Origin: Microbispora rosea subsp. aerata
GTDB lineage: Bacteria > Actinomycetota > Actinomycetes > Streptosporangiales > Streptosporangiaceae
Direction: 5' to 3'
Assembly (NCBI RefSeq): GCF_014647835.1
Contig: NZ_BMPY01000005.1
Location: 203,222-267,221, forward strand
DNA length: 64,000 nt
Below are positions 7,519 through 15,912 of the stretch, one piece after another. The stretch's first letter is position 1. Each line of letters starts with the position of its first letter. The position numbers were made by a program, and so were the translations under genes. The notes under the pieces were generated by a model. The model saw nothing but the letters and a program-made list of their open reading frames with translations, had not been told where the DNA came from and did not search any database.

Positions 7519-8112
7519 ATGGCGCGGGCCGGGTTGACGGCGGATCGGGTCACGCTCGCCGCCGCCGAGCTGGCGGACGAGGTGGGGCTCGAGCACGTGA
7601 CCATGTCGGCGGTCGCGCGGCGGCTCGGCGTGAAGGACGCCAGCCTCTACGCGCACGTCCGCGGCCTGGAGGACCTGCGTGGGCGCATCGCGCTGCTGGC
7701 GGCGGACGAGAAGACCCTCCGCATCGCGGAGGCGATCGCCGGGCGGGCCGGAAAGGACGCGCTGGTGGCGTACGCGAACGCCTGGCGCGAGTACGCCCGC
7801 GATCATCCGGGCCGCTACGCGGCGACGCAGATCCCGATCCAGATCGACCCCGAACTCGCAGCGAAGGCCCCCGGGCCGCGACGCGCCGTCGAGCTGACGT
7901 ACGGCATGCTGCGCGCCTACGCGCTGCAGGAGCCCGACCTGACCGACGCGGTCCGGCTGATGCGCAGCACGCTCCACGGCTTCACCAGCCTGGAGGCCGC
8001 GGGCGGGTTCGCGCACCAGCGCCCGGCGGAGGACTCCTGGGTCCGCTGCCTCGACGCCCTGCACAGCCTCCTGGAGCGCTGGCCCGCACGCGACGAAGGA
8101 GACCCGGCATGA
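7519..8112 (+). CDS. TetR/AcrR-family regulator with WHG-type C-terminal domain
   Basis: A 197-residue repressor. Residues about 8-55 are the TetR helix-turn-helix (VTLAAAELADEVGLEHVTMS, AVARRLGVKDASLYAHVRG). The C-terminal ligand-binding half, with RYAATQIPIQIDPE and LMRSTLHGFTSLEAAGGF, matches the WHG-domain group. The stop overlaps the next start by ATGA, so the two genes are translationally coupled; the partner is a truncated hydrolase. It may also regulate itself through inverted repeats upstream. Confidence 0.88.
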   Translation: MARAGLTADRVTLAAAELADEVGLEHVTMSAVARRLGVKDASLYAHVRGLEDLRGRIALLAADEKTLRIAEAIAGRAGKDALVAYANAWREYARDHPGRYAATQIPIQIDPELAAKAPGPRRAVELTYGMLRAYALQEPDLTDAVRLMRSTLHGFTSLEAAGGFAHQRPAEDSWVRCLDALHSLLERWPARDEGDPA

Positions 8113-8627
8113 CCGGCCCGGCCGTCGGCCGCCTCCGCGTGGACGGCGCCACCCTGCAGTTGACGCCCGCGGCGGCGGTGTTCGCGGCCGGCCTCAGGCG
8201 GCCGGGCGCCGGATCCGCCGGCGCCGTCCACGCCGGACCCGCCGACGCCGCCGAATCCCTCGACGCTACCGAGTCCGCGAACGCCGCCGGATCAGCCGAA
8301 TCCGCGGACGCCGCGCCGGCTGCCGCGCTGCCGCCCGGGGCGGCGGCCCGAGCCGAGCGGACGATGGCGGACATGCCTTATTTCCTGGGTCGCATCGTGC
8401 CGAGCTTCATGGCGTACCGGCCGGACGTGGACCGCCTGCGGGCACTGTCGGACCGGCTCGTGCTCGCGGCCGGAACGGACTCGCGCGGCGAGCTGCCCTA
8501 CCGTCCCGCCGCGTTCCTGGCCGAGCGGTTCGGCATGAGGCTCGTCCACTTCCCGGGCGGGCACACGGGGTTCACCACGCACCCCGCCGAGTTCGGCAAG
8601 ACGCTCCGCGCTGTGCCGGGCTCCTAG
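8109..8627 (+). CDS. internally deleted alpha/beta-hydrolase, probably non-functional
   Basis: A 172-residue frame. Its first residues (VGRLRVDGATLQL) look like the first strand of an alpha/beta-hydrolase. Its last about 85 residues (MADMPYFLGRIVPSFMAYRP, RLVLAAGTDSRGELPYRPAA, LVHFPGGHTGFTTHPAEFG) look like the end of one, with the catalytic-His region. The middle, which should hold the G-x-S-x-G nucleophile elbow, is replaced by about 70 Ala/Ser/Asp-rich residues with no domain. It is coupled to tetR by ATGA. The likely reading is a hydrolase gene that lost its core but stayed in frame; expression is possible, catalysis unlikely. Confidence 0.65.
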   Translation: MTGPAVGRLRVDGATLQLTPAAAVFAAGLRRPGAGSAGAVHAGPADAAESLDATESANAAGSAESADAAPAAALPPGAAARAERTMADMPYFLGRIVPSFMAYRPDVDRLRALSDRLVLAAGTDSRGELPYRPAAFLAERFGMRLVHFPGGHTGFTTHPAEFGKTLRAVPGS

Positions 8628-8813
8628 CCGGCGGGGCGTCCGCGAGCCTTGGCCGGGCAGGTGGCCGCGCCGGAAGGGGCATGCGGTCCGCGGCGAAAGT
8701 CTGCTCCGCCGGGCCTGCGCCGCGGTCCTCGCGCTGGTCCGCTCGGCTTCCTCCGCCCCCGGTGAACGTCGGCGGGCAAGGCGCCGGACATCGTTCTTTA
8801 CTTACCAGTAGCC

Positions 8814-10400
8814 ATGAGTCAAGCCCCGGAATATTCTTCCGTCATGGGTGCCATGAATCGGACGCTCGACGCGGCCATGGTCGACCGGATCCTCACGCAC
8901 GTCTCCTCCGAGGGCAAGACAAGGGAGATCCTCGCGCCGTTCACCGGCAAGGTCCTGGCCGAGGTCCCGATCTCCACCCCCGAGGACGTCCGCGTGGCGT
9001 ACGCGAAAGCCAGAGCGGCGCAGGAGGCCTGGGCGGCGCTGCCGGTCCGCGAGCGGGTCAAGCCCTTCCTGCGGCTCCACGACGCGATGCTCGACCGCCG
9101 CCGGGAGCTGCTCGACATCGTGCAGTGGGAGACCGGCAAGGCGCGGCGTCACGCGCACGAGGAGCTGCTTCACGTCGTGGGCTGCACGCTGTACTACGCC
9201 CGGCGGGCGGCCGGGCTGCTGGAGCCGCAGCGCAGGCAGGGCATCTTCCCGGTCGCCACGAGGGTGACGGAGCTGCGCCACCCGAAGGGCGTGGTCGCGG
9301 TGATCAGCCCGTGGAACTACCCGCTGGCCCTCGGCGTGACCGACGTGGCCCCCGCGCTGATCGCGGGCAACGCGGTCGTGCACAAGCCCGACACCCAGAC
9401 CCCGCTGTCCACGCTGTGGACGATCGACCTGCTCGCGGAGCTGGGGATGCCGCGCGACATCTGGCAGGTCGTGCTCGGCGACCCGGAGGACGTCGGCGGC
9501 CCGCTGCTCGACGGCGCCGACTACGTCGCGTTCACCGGCTCGACGCGCGGCGGGCGCAAGATCGCCGAGGAGGCGGCCAAGCGGCTCATCGGCTGCTCGC
9601 TGGAGCTCGGCGGCAAGAACCCGATGATCGTGTTCGACGACGCCGACCTCGACCTGGCCGCGCAGGGCGCGATCCGGGCCTGCTTCGCCAACGCCGGGCA
9701 GCTGTGCATCTCGATCGAGCGCCTGTACGTGCACGAGGCGGTCGCCGACGCCTTCCGGGACAAGTTCGTCCGCGCGGTGAAGAACATGAAGATCGGCCCC
9801 GGTCTCGACTGGGACGTGCAGATGGGCTCGCTCACCTCCGCCAGGCAGCTCGACACGGTCGCCGCGCACGTGGAGGACGCGGTCGCCAAGGGCGCCACGG
9901 TGCTGGCCGGCGGCCGGCCCCGCCCCGACCTCGGCCCGTTCTTCTACGAGCCGACCGTGCTCGACGGCGTCGGCGAGGACATGACCGTCTGCCGCGACGA
10001 GACGTTCGGGCCGGTCGTGTCGCTCTACCGCTTCAGGACCGAGGACGAGGCGATCCGCGCGGCCAACGACACGGCGTACGGGCTGAACGCCTCGATCTGG
10101 ACGAAGGACCTGGCGCGGGGCCGCCGCCTCGCCGCCCGCGTCAAGGCGGGCACCGTCAACGTCAACGAGGGGTACGGCTCGACGTACGGCTCGTACGACG
10201 CGCCGATGGGCGGGATGAAGTCGTCCGGGATCGGCCGCCGCCACGGGGCCGAAGGCCTGCTGAAGTACACCGAGATCCAGACGGTGGCCAGCCAGGCCGC
10301 GTGGCTGGGCTTCGAGCCGATCCTCGGCATGACCTACGACAAATACACCGACACGCTCGCGACGCTGCTCAAGACCATGAAGCGGCTCCACCTGAGGTGA
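8814..10400 (+). CDS. succinic semialdehyde dehydrogenase (aldehyde dehydrogenase superfamily)
   Basis: Oxidises succinic semialdehyde to succinate with NAD(P)+; cytosolic, 528 residues. Typical ALDH motifs: VISPWNYPLALGV for cofactor binding, FTGSTRGGRKI, Glu264 in LELGGKNPMIV, Cys298 in FANAGQLCIS, and the C-terminal DETFGPVVSLYRF. The N-terminal half matches the long SSADH form of actinomycetes (ALDAAMVDRILTHV-like start). ATG 8814 is used; ATG 8844 and 8853 are in-frame alternatives, and TACT-N4-AGTA (8799-8810) just upstream could be an operator. The GMC oxidoreductase starts 17 bp downstream, and this pair recurs in actinomycetes. Confidence 0.88.
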   Translation: MSQAPEYSSVMGAMNRTLDAAMVDRILTHVSSEGKTREILAPFTGKVLAEVPISTPEDVRVAYAKARAAQEAWAALPVRERVKPFLRLHDAMLDRRRELLDIVQWETGKARRHAHEELLHVVGCTLYYARRAAGLLEPQRRQGIFPVATRVTELRHPKGVVAVISPWNYPLALGVTDVAPALIAGNAVVHKPDTQTPLSTLWTIDLLAELGMPRDIWQVVLGDPEDVGGPLLDGADYVAFTGSTRGGRKIAEEAAKRLIGCSLELGGKNPMIVFDDADLDLAAQGAIRACFANAGQLCISIERLYVHEAVADAFRDKFVRAVKNMKIGPGLDWDVQMGSLTSARQLDTVAAHVEDAVAKGATVLAGGRPRPDLGPFFYEPTVLDGVGEDMTVCRDETFGPVVSLYRFRTEDEAIRAANDTAYGLNASIWTKDLARGRRLAARVKAGTVNVNEGYGSTYGSYDAPMGGMKSSGIGRRHGAEGLLKYTEIQTVASQAAWLGFEPILGMTYDKYTDTLATLLKTMKRLHLR

Positions 10401-10417
10401 GCGGGGAGGGCAGGGCG

Positions 10418-12139
10418 GTGGACTACGACGTCGTGGTGATCGGATCGGGGTTCGGCGGGAGCGTGACCGCGCTGCGGCTCACCGAGAAGGGATACCGGGT
10501 CGGGGTTCTGGAGGCCGGCCGCAGGTTCGACGAGCGGACCCTTCCCAAGACCTCCTGGCGGGCCAGGGACTTCCTGTGGGCCCCGAAGCTCGGCCTGAAG
10601 GGCATCCAGCGCATCCACGTCGTGCGCGGTTCCAACGGCGTGATGGTGCTGGCCGGCGCCGGGGTCGGGGGCGGCTCGCTCGTCTACGCCAACACCCTCT
10701 ACGAGCCGCTCGACCCGTTCTTCCGCGATCCCCAGTGGGCGCACATCACCGACTGGAAGGCCGAGCTCGCGCCGTATTACGACCAGGCCAAACGGATGCT
10801 CGGCGTGGTGGACAACCCGACGATGACCCCCGCCGACGAGGTGATGAAGAAGGTCGCCGAGCGGATGGGCGTCGGCGACACCTTCCATCTCGCCCCGGTC
10901 GGGGTGTTTTTCGGCGAGCCCGGGGTCGAGGTGGACGACCCCTACTTCGGCGGCGTGGGGCCGCGCCGCCGGGGCTGCATCGAGTGCGGCGAATGCATGA
11001 CCGGCTGCCGCCACGGCGCCAAGAACATGCTCATCAAGAACTACCTCTACCTGGCCGAGAGGGCCGGGGCGAGGGTCCACCCGGAAACCACCGTGACCGG
11101 CGTGCGGCCGATCGCGGGCGGTTACGAGATCACCGTGAAGCGCACGGGACTGTTCGGCCCGACCCGCACGCTGACCGCCGAGCAGGTGGTCTTCGCCGCC
11201 GGGACGTACGGCACGCAGCACCTGCTCCACCGGCTCAAGGCGACCACGCTGCCCCGGATCTCACCCCGGCTGGGCGCGCTGACCAGGACGAACTCCGAGG
11301 CCCTGCTCGGGTTCGAGCGGCCGGACACCAAGGGCGTCAAACTCAACCGGGGCGTGGCGATCACCTCCTCGTTCCACCCGGACGCCGAGACGCACATCGA
11401 GCCGGTCAGGTACGGCGACGGCTCCAACGCCATGGGACTGCTGCGCACGCTGCTCGTGGACGGCGGCGGGCGGGCCCCGCGCTGGCTGAAGTTCCTCGGC
11501 GCGGCGCTGCGGCGGCCACACCTGCTGCCCCGGCTGTTCCAGCTCCGCCGCTGGTCGGAGCGCACCATCGTCACCCTGGTCATGCAGGCCAAGGACAACT
11601 CGATCACGCTCTCGCTGAAGGGCGGCAAACTGCGGGCGGAACCGGGCCACGGCGAGCCGCACCCCGCCTGGATCCCCGCCGGGCACCAGGCCACCCGTCT
11701 GGCGGCCGAGGAGATCGGCGGCCTTCCCGGCGGCTCCTGGCTCGACCTGTTCGACATCCCGGCGACCGCGCACTTCCTCGGCGGCTGCGCGATCGGCGAC
11801 TCGCCGGAGACCGGCGTGATCGACCCCTACCACCGGCTCTACGGGTATGAGGGACTGCACGTCGTGGACGGCTCGGCCATGTCGGCCAACCCCGGCGTGA
11901 ACCCCTCGCTCACGATCACGGCGCAGGCCGAGCGGGCGATGGCGTTGTGGCCCAACAAGGGCGAGCCCGACCCCCGGCCCGCCCTCGGCTCGCCGTACGT
12001 GCGGCTTTCGCCGGTCGCGCCGGTGCGGCCGGTCGTCCCCGCCGCCGCGCCGGGCGCGCTGCGCCTGCCGATCGTACGGATCACCTCAGGCGGGACGGCG
12101 GGACACGCGCCACGCCCGGACGAGACCCCGGGCACCTGA
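10418..12139 (+). CDS. GMC-family FAD oxidoreductase (cholesterol-oxidase-like) with four-Cys motif
   Basis: A 573-residue flavoenzyme acting on alcohols or sterols; substrate unknown. The FAD-binding VVIGSGFGGSVTALRL is at the very N-terminus, followed by GAGVGGGSLVYANTLYEP. The C-terminal GMC part has TAHFLGGCAIGDSPETGVID and VVDGSAMSANPGVNPSLTIT. Cys187, Cys190, Cys193 and Cys197 lie in CIECGECMTGCRHG, a C-x2-C-x2-C-x3-C spacing like an Fe-S ligand set, seen in some actinobacterial ChoD-like proteins. GTG 10418 is preferred because GGGGAGGG lies 8 bp upstream; GTG 10397 overlapping the previous stop is possible. The last about 60 residues are Pro/Ala-rich and not conserved-looking. Confidence 0.85.
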   Translation: MDYDVVVIGSGFGGSVTALRLTEKGYRVGVLEAGRRFDERTLPKTSWRARDFLWAPKLGLKGIQRIHVVRGSNGVMVLAGAGVGGGSLVYANTLYEPLDPFFRDPQWAHITDWKAELAPYYDQAKRMLGVVDNPTMTPADEVMKKVAERMGVGDTFHLAPVGVFFGEPGVEVDDPYFGGVGPRRRGCIECGECMTGCRHGAKNMLIKNYLYLAERAGARVHPETTVTGVRPIAGGYEITVKRTGLFGPTRTLTAEQVVFAAGTYGTQHLLHRLKATTLPRISPRLGALTRTNSEALLGFERPDTKGVKLNRGVAITSSFHPDAETHIEPVRYGDGSNAMGLLRTLLVDGGGRAPRWLKFLGAALRRPHLLPRLFQLRRWSERTIVTLVMQAKDNSITLSLKGGKLRAEPGHGEPHPAWIPAGHQATRLAAEEIGGLPGGSWLDLFDIPATAHFLGGCAIGDSPETGVIDPYHRLYGYEGLHVVDGSAMSANPGVNPSLTITAQAERAMALWPNKGEPDPRPALGSPYVRLSPVAPVRPVVPAAAPGALRLPIVRITSGGTAGHAPRPDETPGT

Positions 12140-12148
12140 ACGCCGGGT

Positions 12149-12184
12149 CGTCGCCGCCCTGCCGGCGGACCACGGGCGGCGACG
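12149..12184. terminator. bidirectional stem-loop between convergent genes
   Basis: CGTCGCCGCCC (12149-12159) pairs with GGGCGGCGACG (12174-12184), an 11-bp perfect stem with a 14-base loop. It lies between the convergent GMC oxidoreductase and marR genes. No U-tract. Confidence 0.6.
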
Positions 12185-12248
12185 GACAGCGCCCGAGCGG
12201 TGCACGGGCCGGCCGAGACGGGCCCGGGCGTGGCTCAGCCGGGGCGGT

Positions 12249-12758
12249 TCAGTCGTCGACGCAGGGTGACTGCAGGGCCTCGCGGCAGGTGTTGTCCCGG
12301 ATCACGGCGAGCAACGAGCACAGCGTCTCGACCTGTTCCGTCGTCAGACCGCGGGCGAGCCTGCGGTGGACCTCCTCCTCGATGCGGCGCAACCGGGGAC
12401 GCAGGTCGTCGCCCTTCGGGGTCGTGCTCACGATGCTGAGCCGCCGGTTCGTCGCGCACGGCGAGCGGCTTATCAGGCCGCTGCGTTCCAGGCGCTGGAG
12501 GCTCTTGGTCATCGTGGACATGTCGATGCCGAGCTTCGCCGCGAGCTTGTTCTGGAACTGCGGGCCGTGCTCCCACAGCATGTTGAGCACGCGGTCCTGG
12601 CCCGGGTAGAGGTCGATCTCCGCGAGCAGAGCGGCCAGCAGGACCCGGTGTCCCTTCGACGCCGCCGCCATGAGGCATCCCAGGGAGTCCTCATCGTGGC
12701 TGGGCAGCGGGGAGCATGCCGAGGCGTCCACCGCCGGGGACTCCAGCCTCTCCGCCAT
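12249..12758 (-). CDS. MarR-family transcriptional regulator
   Basis: A 169-residue winged-helix repressor. The HTH region reads QFQNKLAAKLGIDMSTMTKS, LQRLERSGLISRSP, with wing residues NRRLSIVSTTPKG. ATG 12758 is chosen because GAGGAGG lies six bases upstream; an upstream start at 12773 has none. It is divergent from an Old Yellow Enzyme gene with a clear palindrome between them, the usual layout for a MarR protein controlling its neighbour, probably in response to an electrophile or oxidant. Cys residues occur near the N-terminus (about 15 and 27) and in the C-terminal helix (CREALQSPCVDD), possible redox sensors. Confidence 0.85.
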   Translation of the reverse strand: MAERLESPAVDASACSPLPSHDEDSLGCLMAAASKGHRVLLAALLAEIDLYPGQDRVLNMLWEHGPQFQNKLAAKLGIDMSTMTKSLQRLERSGLISRSPCATNRRLSIVSTTPKGDDLRPRLRRIEEEVHRRLARGLTTEQVETLCSLLAVIRDNTCREALQSPCVDD

Positions 12759-12796
12759 CGATGACCTCCTCACCGCGTCATCGTACTCCTTGCATA

Positions 12797-12855
12797 TTGG
12801 CCGACCAAGTTGTAGAACTGAACGCGGCTAGTTGGTCGGCAAAGTTGGCTGTCAA
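12797..12855. promoter_or_regulatory. MarR operator between marR and the Old Yellow Enzyme gene
   Basis: GCCGACCAA (12800-12808) and TTGGTCGGC (12832-12840) form a perfect 9-bp inverted repeat with a 23-base spacer. The left arm is itself part of TTGG-N4-CCAA (12797-12808). A further TTGGC half-site follows at 12845. Two symmetric sites about three helical turns apart fit two MarR dimers controlling both promoters. Confidence 0.65.
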
Positions 12856-12870
12856 ATATGGAGGTCCGCC

Positions 12871-13947
12871 ATGTTCACGCCCTTCGAGCTCGGTTCGCTG
12901 CGCCTACCCCACCGCCTGGCGATGGCCCCGATGACGCGATCACGCTCGTACGTCGACGGCATCCCGTCGCCGCTGGCGCCGCTCTACTACGGCCAGCGCG
13001 CGTCCGCCGCCCTGATCATCACCGAGGGGATCCAGCCCAGCCCGGCCGGGCAGGGCTACATGAACACGCCGGGGCTGCACACCGACCAGCAGGTGGCCGG
13101 GTGGCGGGAGGTGACCGACGCCGTCCACGCCGCCGGAGGACGGATCTTCGCCCAGATCATGCATGCCGGCATGGTCGGTCACCCCGACAACACCGGGGCC
13201 GTCCCCCTCGCGCCCTCGGCCGTACGGCCGGACGGGCTGCAGATCTTCACGCCGAGCGGGTTGCAGGACCTTCCCATTCCACGGGAGTTGACCACCGAGG
13301 AGGTGGAGGCGACCGTACGGGACTTCGCCGCGGCGGCGCGCCGCGCGGTGGACGCGGGGTTCGACGGTGTCGAGCTGCACGGGGCCAACGGCTATCTCAT
13401 CCACCAGTTCCTGTCCCAGAACGTCAACCTGCGCGGCGACCGGTACGGCGGCTCGATCGCCGGCCGCATCAGGTTCGCGGTGGAGACCGCCAAGGCGGTG
13501 GCCGAGGAGATCGGCCCGGACCGGGTGGGGATCAGGCTGTCGCCCACCAACGGCGCCCAGGGACTGGTGGAGGACGACGCGCACGAGCTCTACCCGGCTC
13601 TCGTGTCCGAGCTCGCCGAACTCGACCTGGTCTACCTGCACCTGATCGCGACCGGCGGCGACGAGCTCAACGCGCGCATCCGCGACCTGTGGCCGAACGC
13701 CCTGGTGGTCAACGACCCCGAGGGCGCCGACCCGGCCGGCACCGCGGCCAAGTGGCTGGAGTGGGGCGCCGACGTGGTCTCGATCGGCAGGGCGTTCCTG
13801 GCCAACCCCGACCTGCCGCTGCGCCTGCGTCTCGGCGCGCCGCTCAACGAGCCCGACCTCAGCCTGTCCTTCGGCGGCGACCACCGGGGCTACACCGACT
13901 ACCCGGCGCTCGGCCCGCACCCGGCCGCCGAGCCCGCGGCGGTCTGA
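12871..13947 (+). CDS. Old Yellow Enzyme family ene-reductase (FMN)
   Basis: Reduces activated C=C bonds or nitro-compounds with NADPH; cytosolic FMN protein of 358 residues. Motifs: LPHRLAMAPMTRSRS near the start, PLYYGQRASAALIITEG, FAQIMHAGMVGHPD, FDGVELHGANGYLIHQFL with the paired His/Asn substrate-binding residues, SQNVNLRGDRYGGSI and the C-terminal phosphate site VVSIGRAFLANPDLPLRL. ATG 12871 has GGAGG seven bases upstream; an earlier in-frame start at 12832 lies inside the operator and is unlikely. It is controlled by the divergent marR. Confidence 0.9.
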   Translation: MFTPFELGSLRLPHRLAMAPMTRSRSYVDGIPSPLAPLYYGQRASAALIITEGIQPSPAGQGYMNTPGLHTDQQVAGWREVTDAVHAAGGRIFAQIMHAGMVGHPDNTGAVPLAPSAVRPDGLQIFTPSGLQDLPIPRELTTEEVEATVRDFAAAARRAVDAGFDGVELHGANGYLIHQFLSQNVNLRGDRYGGSIAGRIRFAVETAKAVAEEIGPDRVGIRLSPTNGAQGLVEDDAHELYPALVSELAELDLVYLHLIATGGDELNARIRDLWPNALVVNDPEGADPAGTAAKWLEWGADVVSIGRAFLANPDLPLRLRLGAPLNEPDLSLSFGGDHRGYTDYPALGPHPAAEPAAV

Positions 13948-14315
13948 CAAGCGGCCACAGCGGCCGAGCGGGCAGCGGTCCCACACCGGGCGGGCAGCGG
14001 CCGCGGGTTGGGCCGGCCGGGGAGCGTCTGACACATGCCGCCCGTACGCGAGCGCGGATCCGGGGGGATGCGTCGCAAGGCCGAGGAGGAGCTGATAACG
14101 GCGTTATCGGCGACGGCTCCGGGCCCCGCGGAGATCGCGAGCCCGCGGGGCTCTGCGTGGGCAGGGCGACAACGCGGAGAGGCGCCGCCTGGGCCACGCG
14201 GCATGTCAGAGACGGCCCGGCGCAGCGGGCCGGGCGGGCAGCGTCACCGCGCCGATAGACTGGCGTTACCGCCGCTCCCTTCAACCGCCTCGCTGCCTCC
14301 TGGGGGTCTTTTCCA
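13948..14315. other. intergenic region upstream of guaA
   Basis: No gene supported in 368 bases. Holds the palindrome GATAAC-GGC-GTTATC (14094-14108) and a GC hairpin CGGCCCG-N6-CGGGCCG (14213-14219/14226-14232), terminator-like without a U-tract. TAGACT at about 14255-14260 may be the guaA -10 box. Confidence 0.45.
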
Positions 14316-15863
14316 GTGTCCGAGTTCGACACGGTCCTCGTCGTTGACTTCGGCGCGCAGTACGCGCAGCTGATCGCGCGACGGGTGCGTGAGTGCCACG
14401 TCTACTCCGAGATCGTCCCGTCGACCATGCCGGTCTCCGAGATGCTGGAGAAGAAGCCCAAGGCGATCATCCTGTCCGGCGGCCCGTCGTCGGTGTACGC
14501 CGAGGGCGCGCCGCCGGTCCCGGAGGGCCTGTTCGAGACCGGGGTGCCGACCTTCGGCATCTGCTACGGCTTCCAGGCCATGGCCCAGGCGCTCGGCGGA
14601 CAGGTCGCCAGGACCGGCTCCGCCGAGTACGGCGGGACCCCGCTCAAGGTCGTCAAGGAGGGCGTGCTGTTCGCCGGCCTGCCGCCGGCGCAGACCGTCT
14701 GGATGTCGCACGGCGACTCGGTCGTCGGCGCCCCCGACGGGTTCGCCGTCACGGCCGCCACCGACGCCACCCCGGTCGCCGCCATGGAGGACCCCTCGCG
14801 CGGCCTGTACGGCGTGCAGTTCCACCCCGAGGTGCTCCACTCCGAGTACGGACAGCAGGTGCTCAAGCACTTCCTCGACGCGGCCGGCTGCCGTCCCTCG
14901 TGGACCATGCTCAACATCGTCGAGGACGCCGTGGAGGCCGTGCGCGCCCAGGTGGGCGACGGCCGGGCGATCTGCGCGTTGTCGGGCGGGGTGGACTCCG
15001 CCGTCGCCGCCGCGATCGTCCAGCGGGCCATCGGCGACCGGCTGACCTGCGTCTTCGTCGACCACGGCCTGCTGCGCAAGGGCGAGGCCGAGCAGGTCGA
15101 GCGCGACTTCGTCGAGGCGACCGGCGTCAAGCTGCGCGTCGTGGACGCCTCGGAGCGCTTCCTCAAGGCGCTGTCGGGCGTCACCGACCCGGAGGAGAAG
15201 CGCAAGATCATCGGCCGCGAGTTCATCCGGGTCTTCGAGGACGAGCAGCGCGCGATCCTCGCCGACGGGCCGGTGGACTTCCTCGTGCAGGGCACGCTCT
15301 ACCCCGACGTGGTCGAGTCGGGCGGCGGCACCGGCACCGCGAACATCAAGTCCCACCACAACGTGGGCGGGCTGCCCGATGACCTCAAGTTCCAGCTCGT
15401 CGAGCCGCTGCGCACGCTGTTCAAGGACGAGGTGCGGCGGGCCGGCGAGGAGCTGGGCCTGCCCCCGGCGATGGTCTGGCGGCAGCCGTTCCCCGGGCCG
15501 GGCCTCGGCATCCGGATCATCGGCGAGGTCACCCGCGAGCGGCTCGACCTGCTGCGCGAGGCCGACGCGATCGCCCGCGAGGAGCTCACCCGGGCCGGTC
15601 TCGACCGCGACATCTGGCAGTGCCCGGTGGTGCTGCTCGCCGACGTCCGCTCGGTGGGCGTGCAGGGCGACGGCCGCACCTACGGCCACCCCATCGTCCT
15701 GCGGCCGGTGACCTCCGAGGACGCCATGACCGCCGACTGGGCGCGGGTGCCGTACGACGTGCTGTCGCGCATCTCCACCCGCATCACCAACGAGGTGCGC
15801 GAGGTCAACCGGGTGGTCCTCGACGTGACGAGCAAGCCGCCGGGCACGATCGAGTGGGAGTGA
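14316..15863 (+). CDS. guaA: GMP synthase (glutamine-hydrolysing)
   Basis: Makes GMP from XMP, ATP and glutamine in purine synthesis; cytosolic, 515 residues, normal length. The N-terminal class I glutamine amidotransferase has Cys83 in [11 protein letters not shown] and the His/Glu pair in [10 protein letters not shown]. The PP-loop ATP pyrophosphatase follows with [15 protein letters not shown] and [10 protein letters not shown]. The C-terminal dimerisation domain has [18 protein letters not shown] and the end [13 protein letters not shown] start at 14316. It is a single gene between accessory blocks, though purine genes recur at 57.8-60.0 kb. Confidence 0.97.
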   Translation: MSEFDTVLVVDFGAQYAQLIARRVRECHVYSEIVPSTMPVSEMLEKKPKAIILSGGPSSVYAEGAPPVPEGLFETGVPTFGICYGFQAMAQALGGQVARTGSAEYGGTPLKVVKEGVLFAGLPPAQTVWMSHGDSVVGAPDGFAVTAATDATPVAAMEDPSRGLYGVQFHPEVLHSEYGQQVLKHFLDAAGCRPSWTMLNIVEDAVEAVRAQVGDGRAICALSGGVDSAVAAAIVQRAIGDRLTCVFVDHGLLRKGEAEQVERDFVEATGVKLRVVDASERFLKALSGVTDPEEKRKIIGREFIRVFEDEQRAILADGPVDFLVQGTLYPDVVESGGGTGTANIKSHHNVGGLPDDLKFQLVEPLRTLFKDEVRRAGEELGLPPAMVWRQPFPGPGLGIRIIGEVTRERLDLLREADAIAREELTRAGLDRDIWQCPVVLLADVRSVGVQGDGRTYGHPIVLRPVTSEDAMTADWARVPYDVLSRISTRITNEVREVNRVVLDVTSKPPGTIEWE

Positions 15864-15912
15864 CCCGGGATCGACCGGCATGACCCCGGGACGGGCTGGA
15901 TAAAGTAACGCG

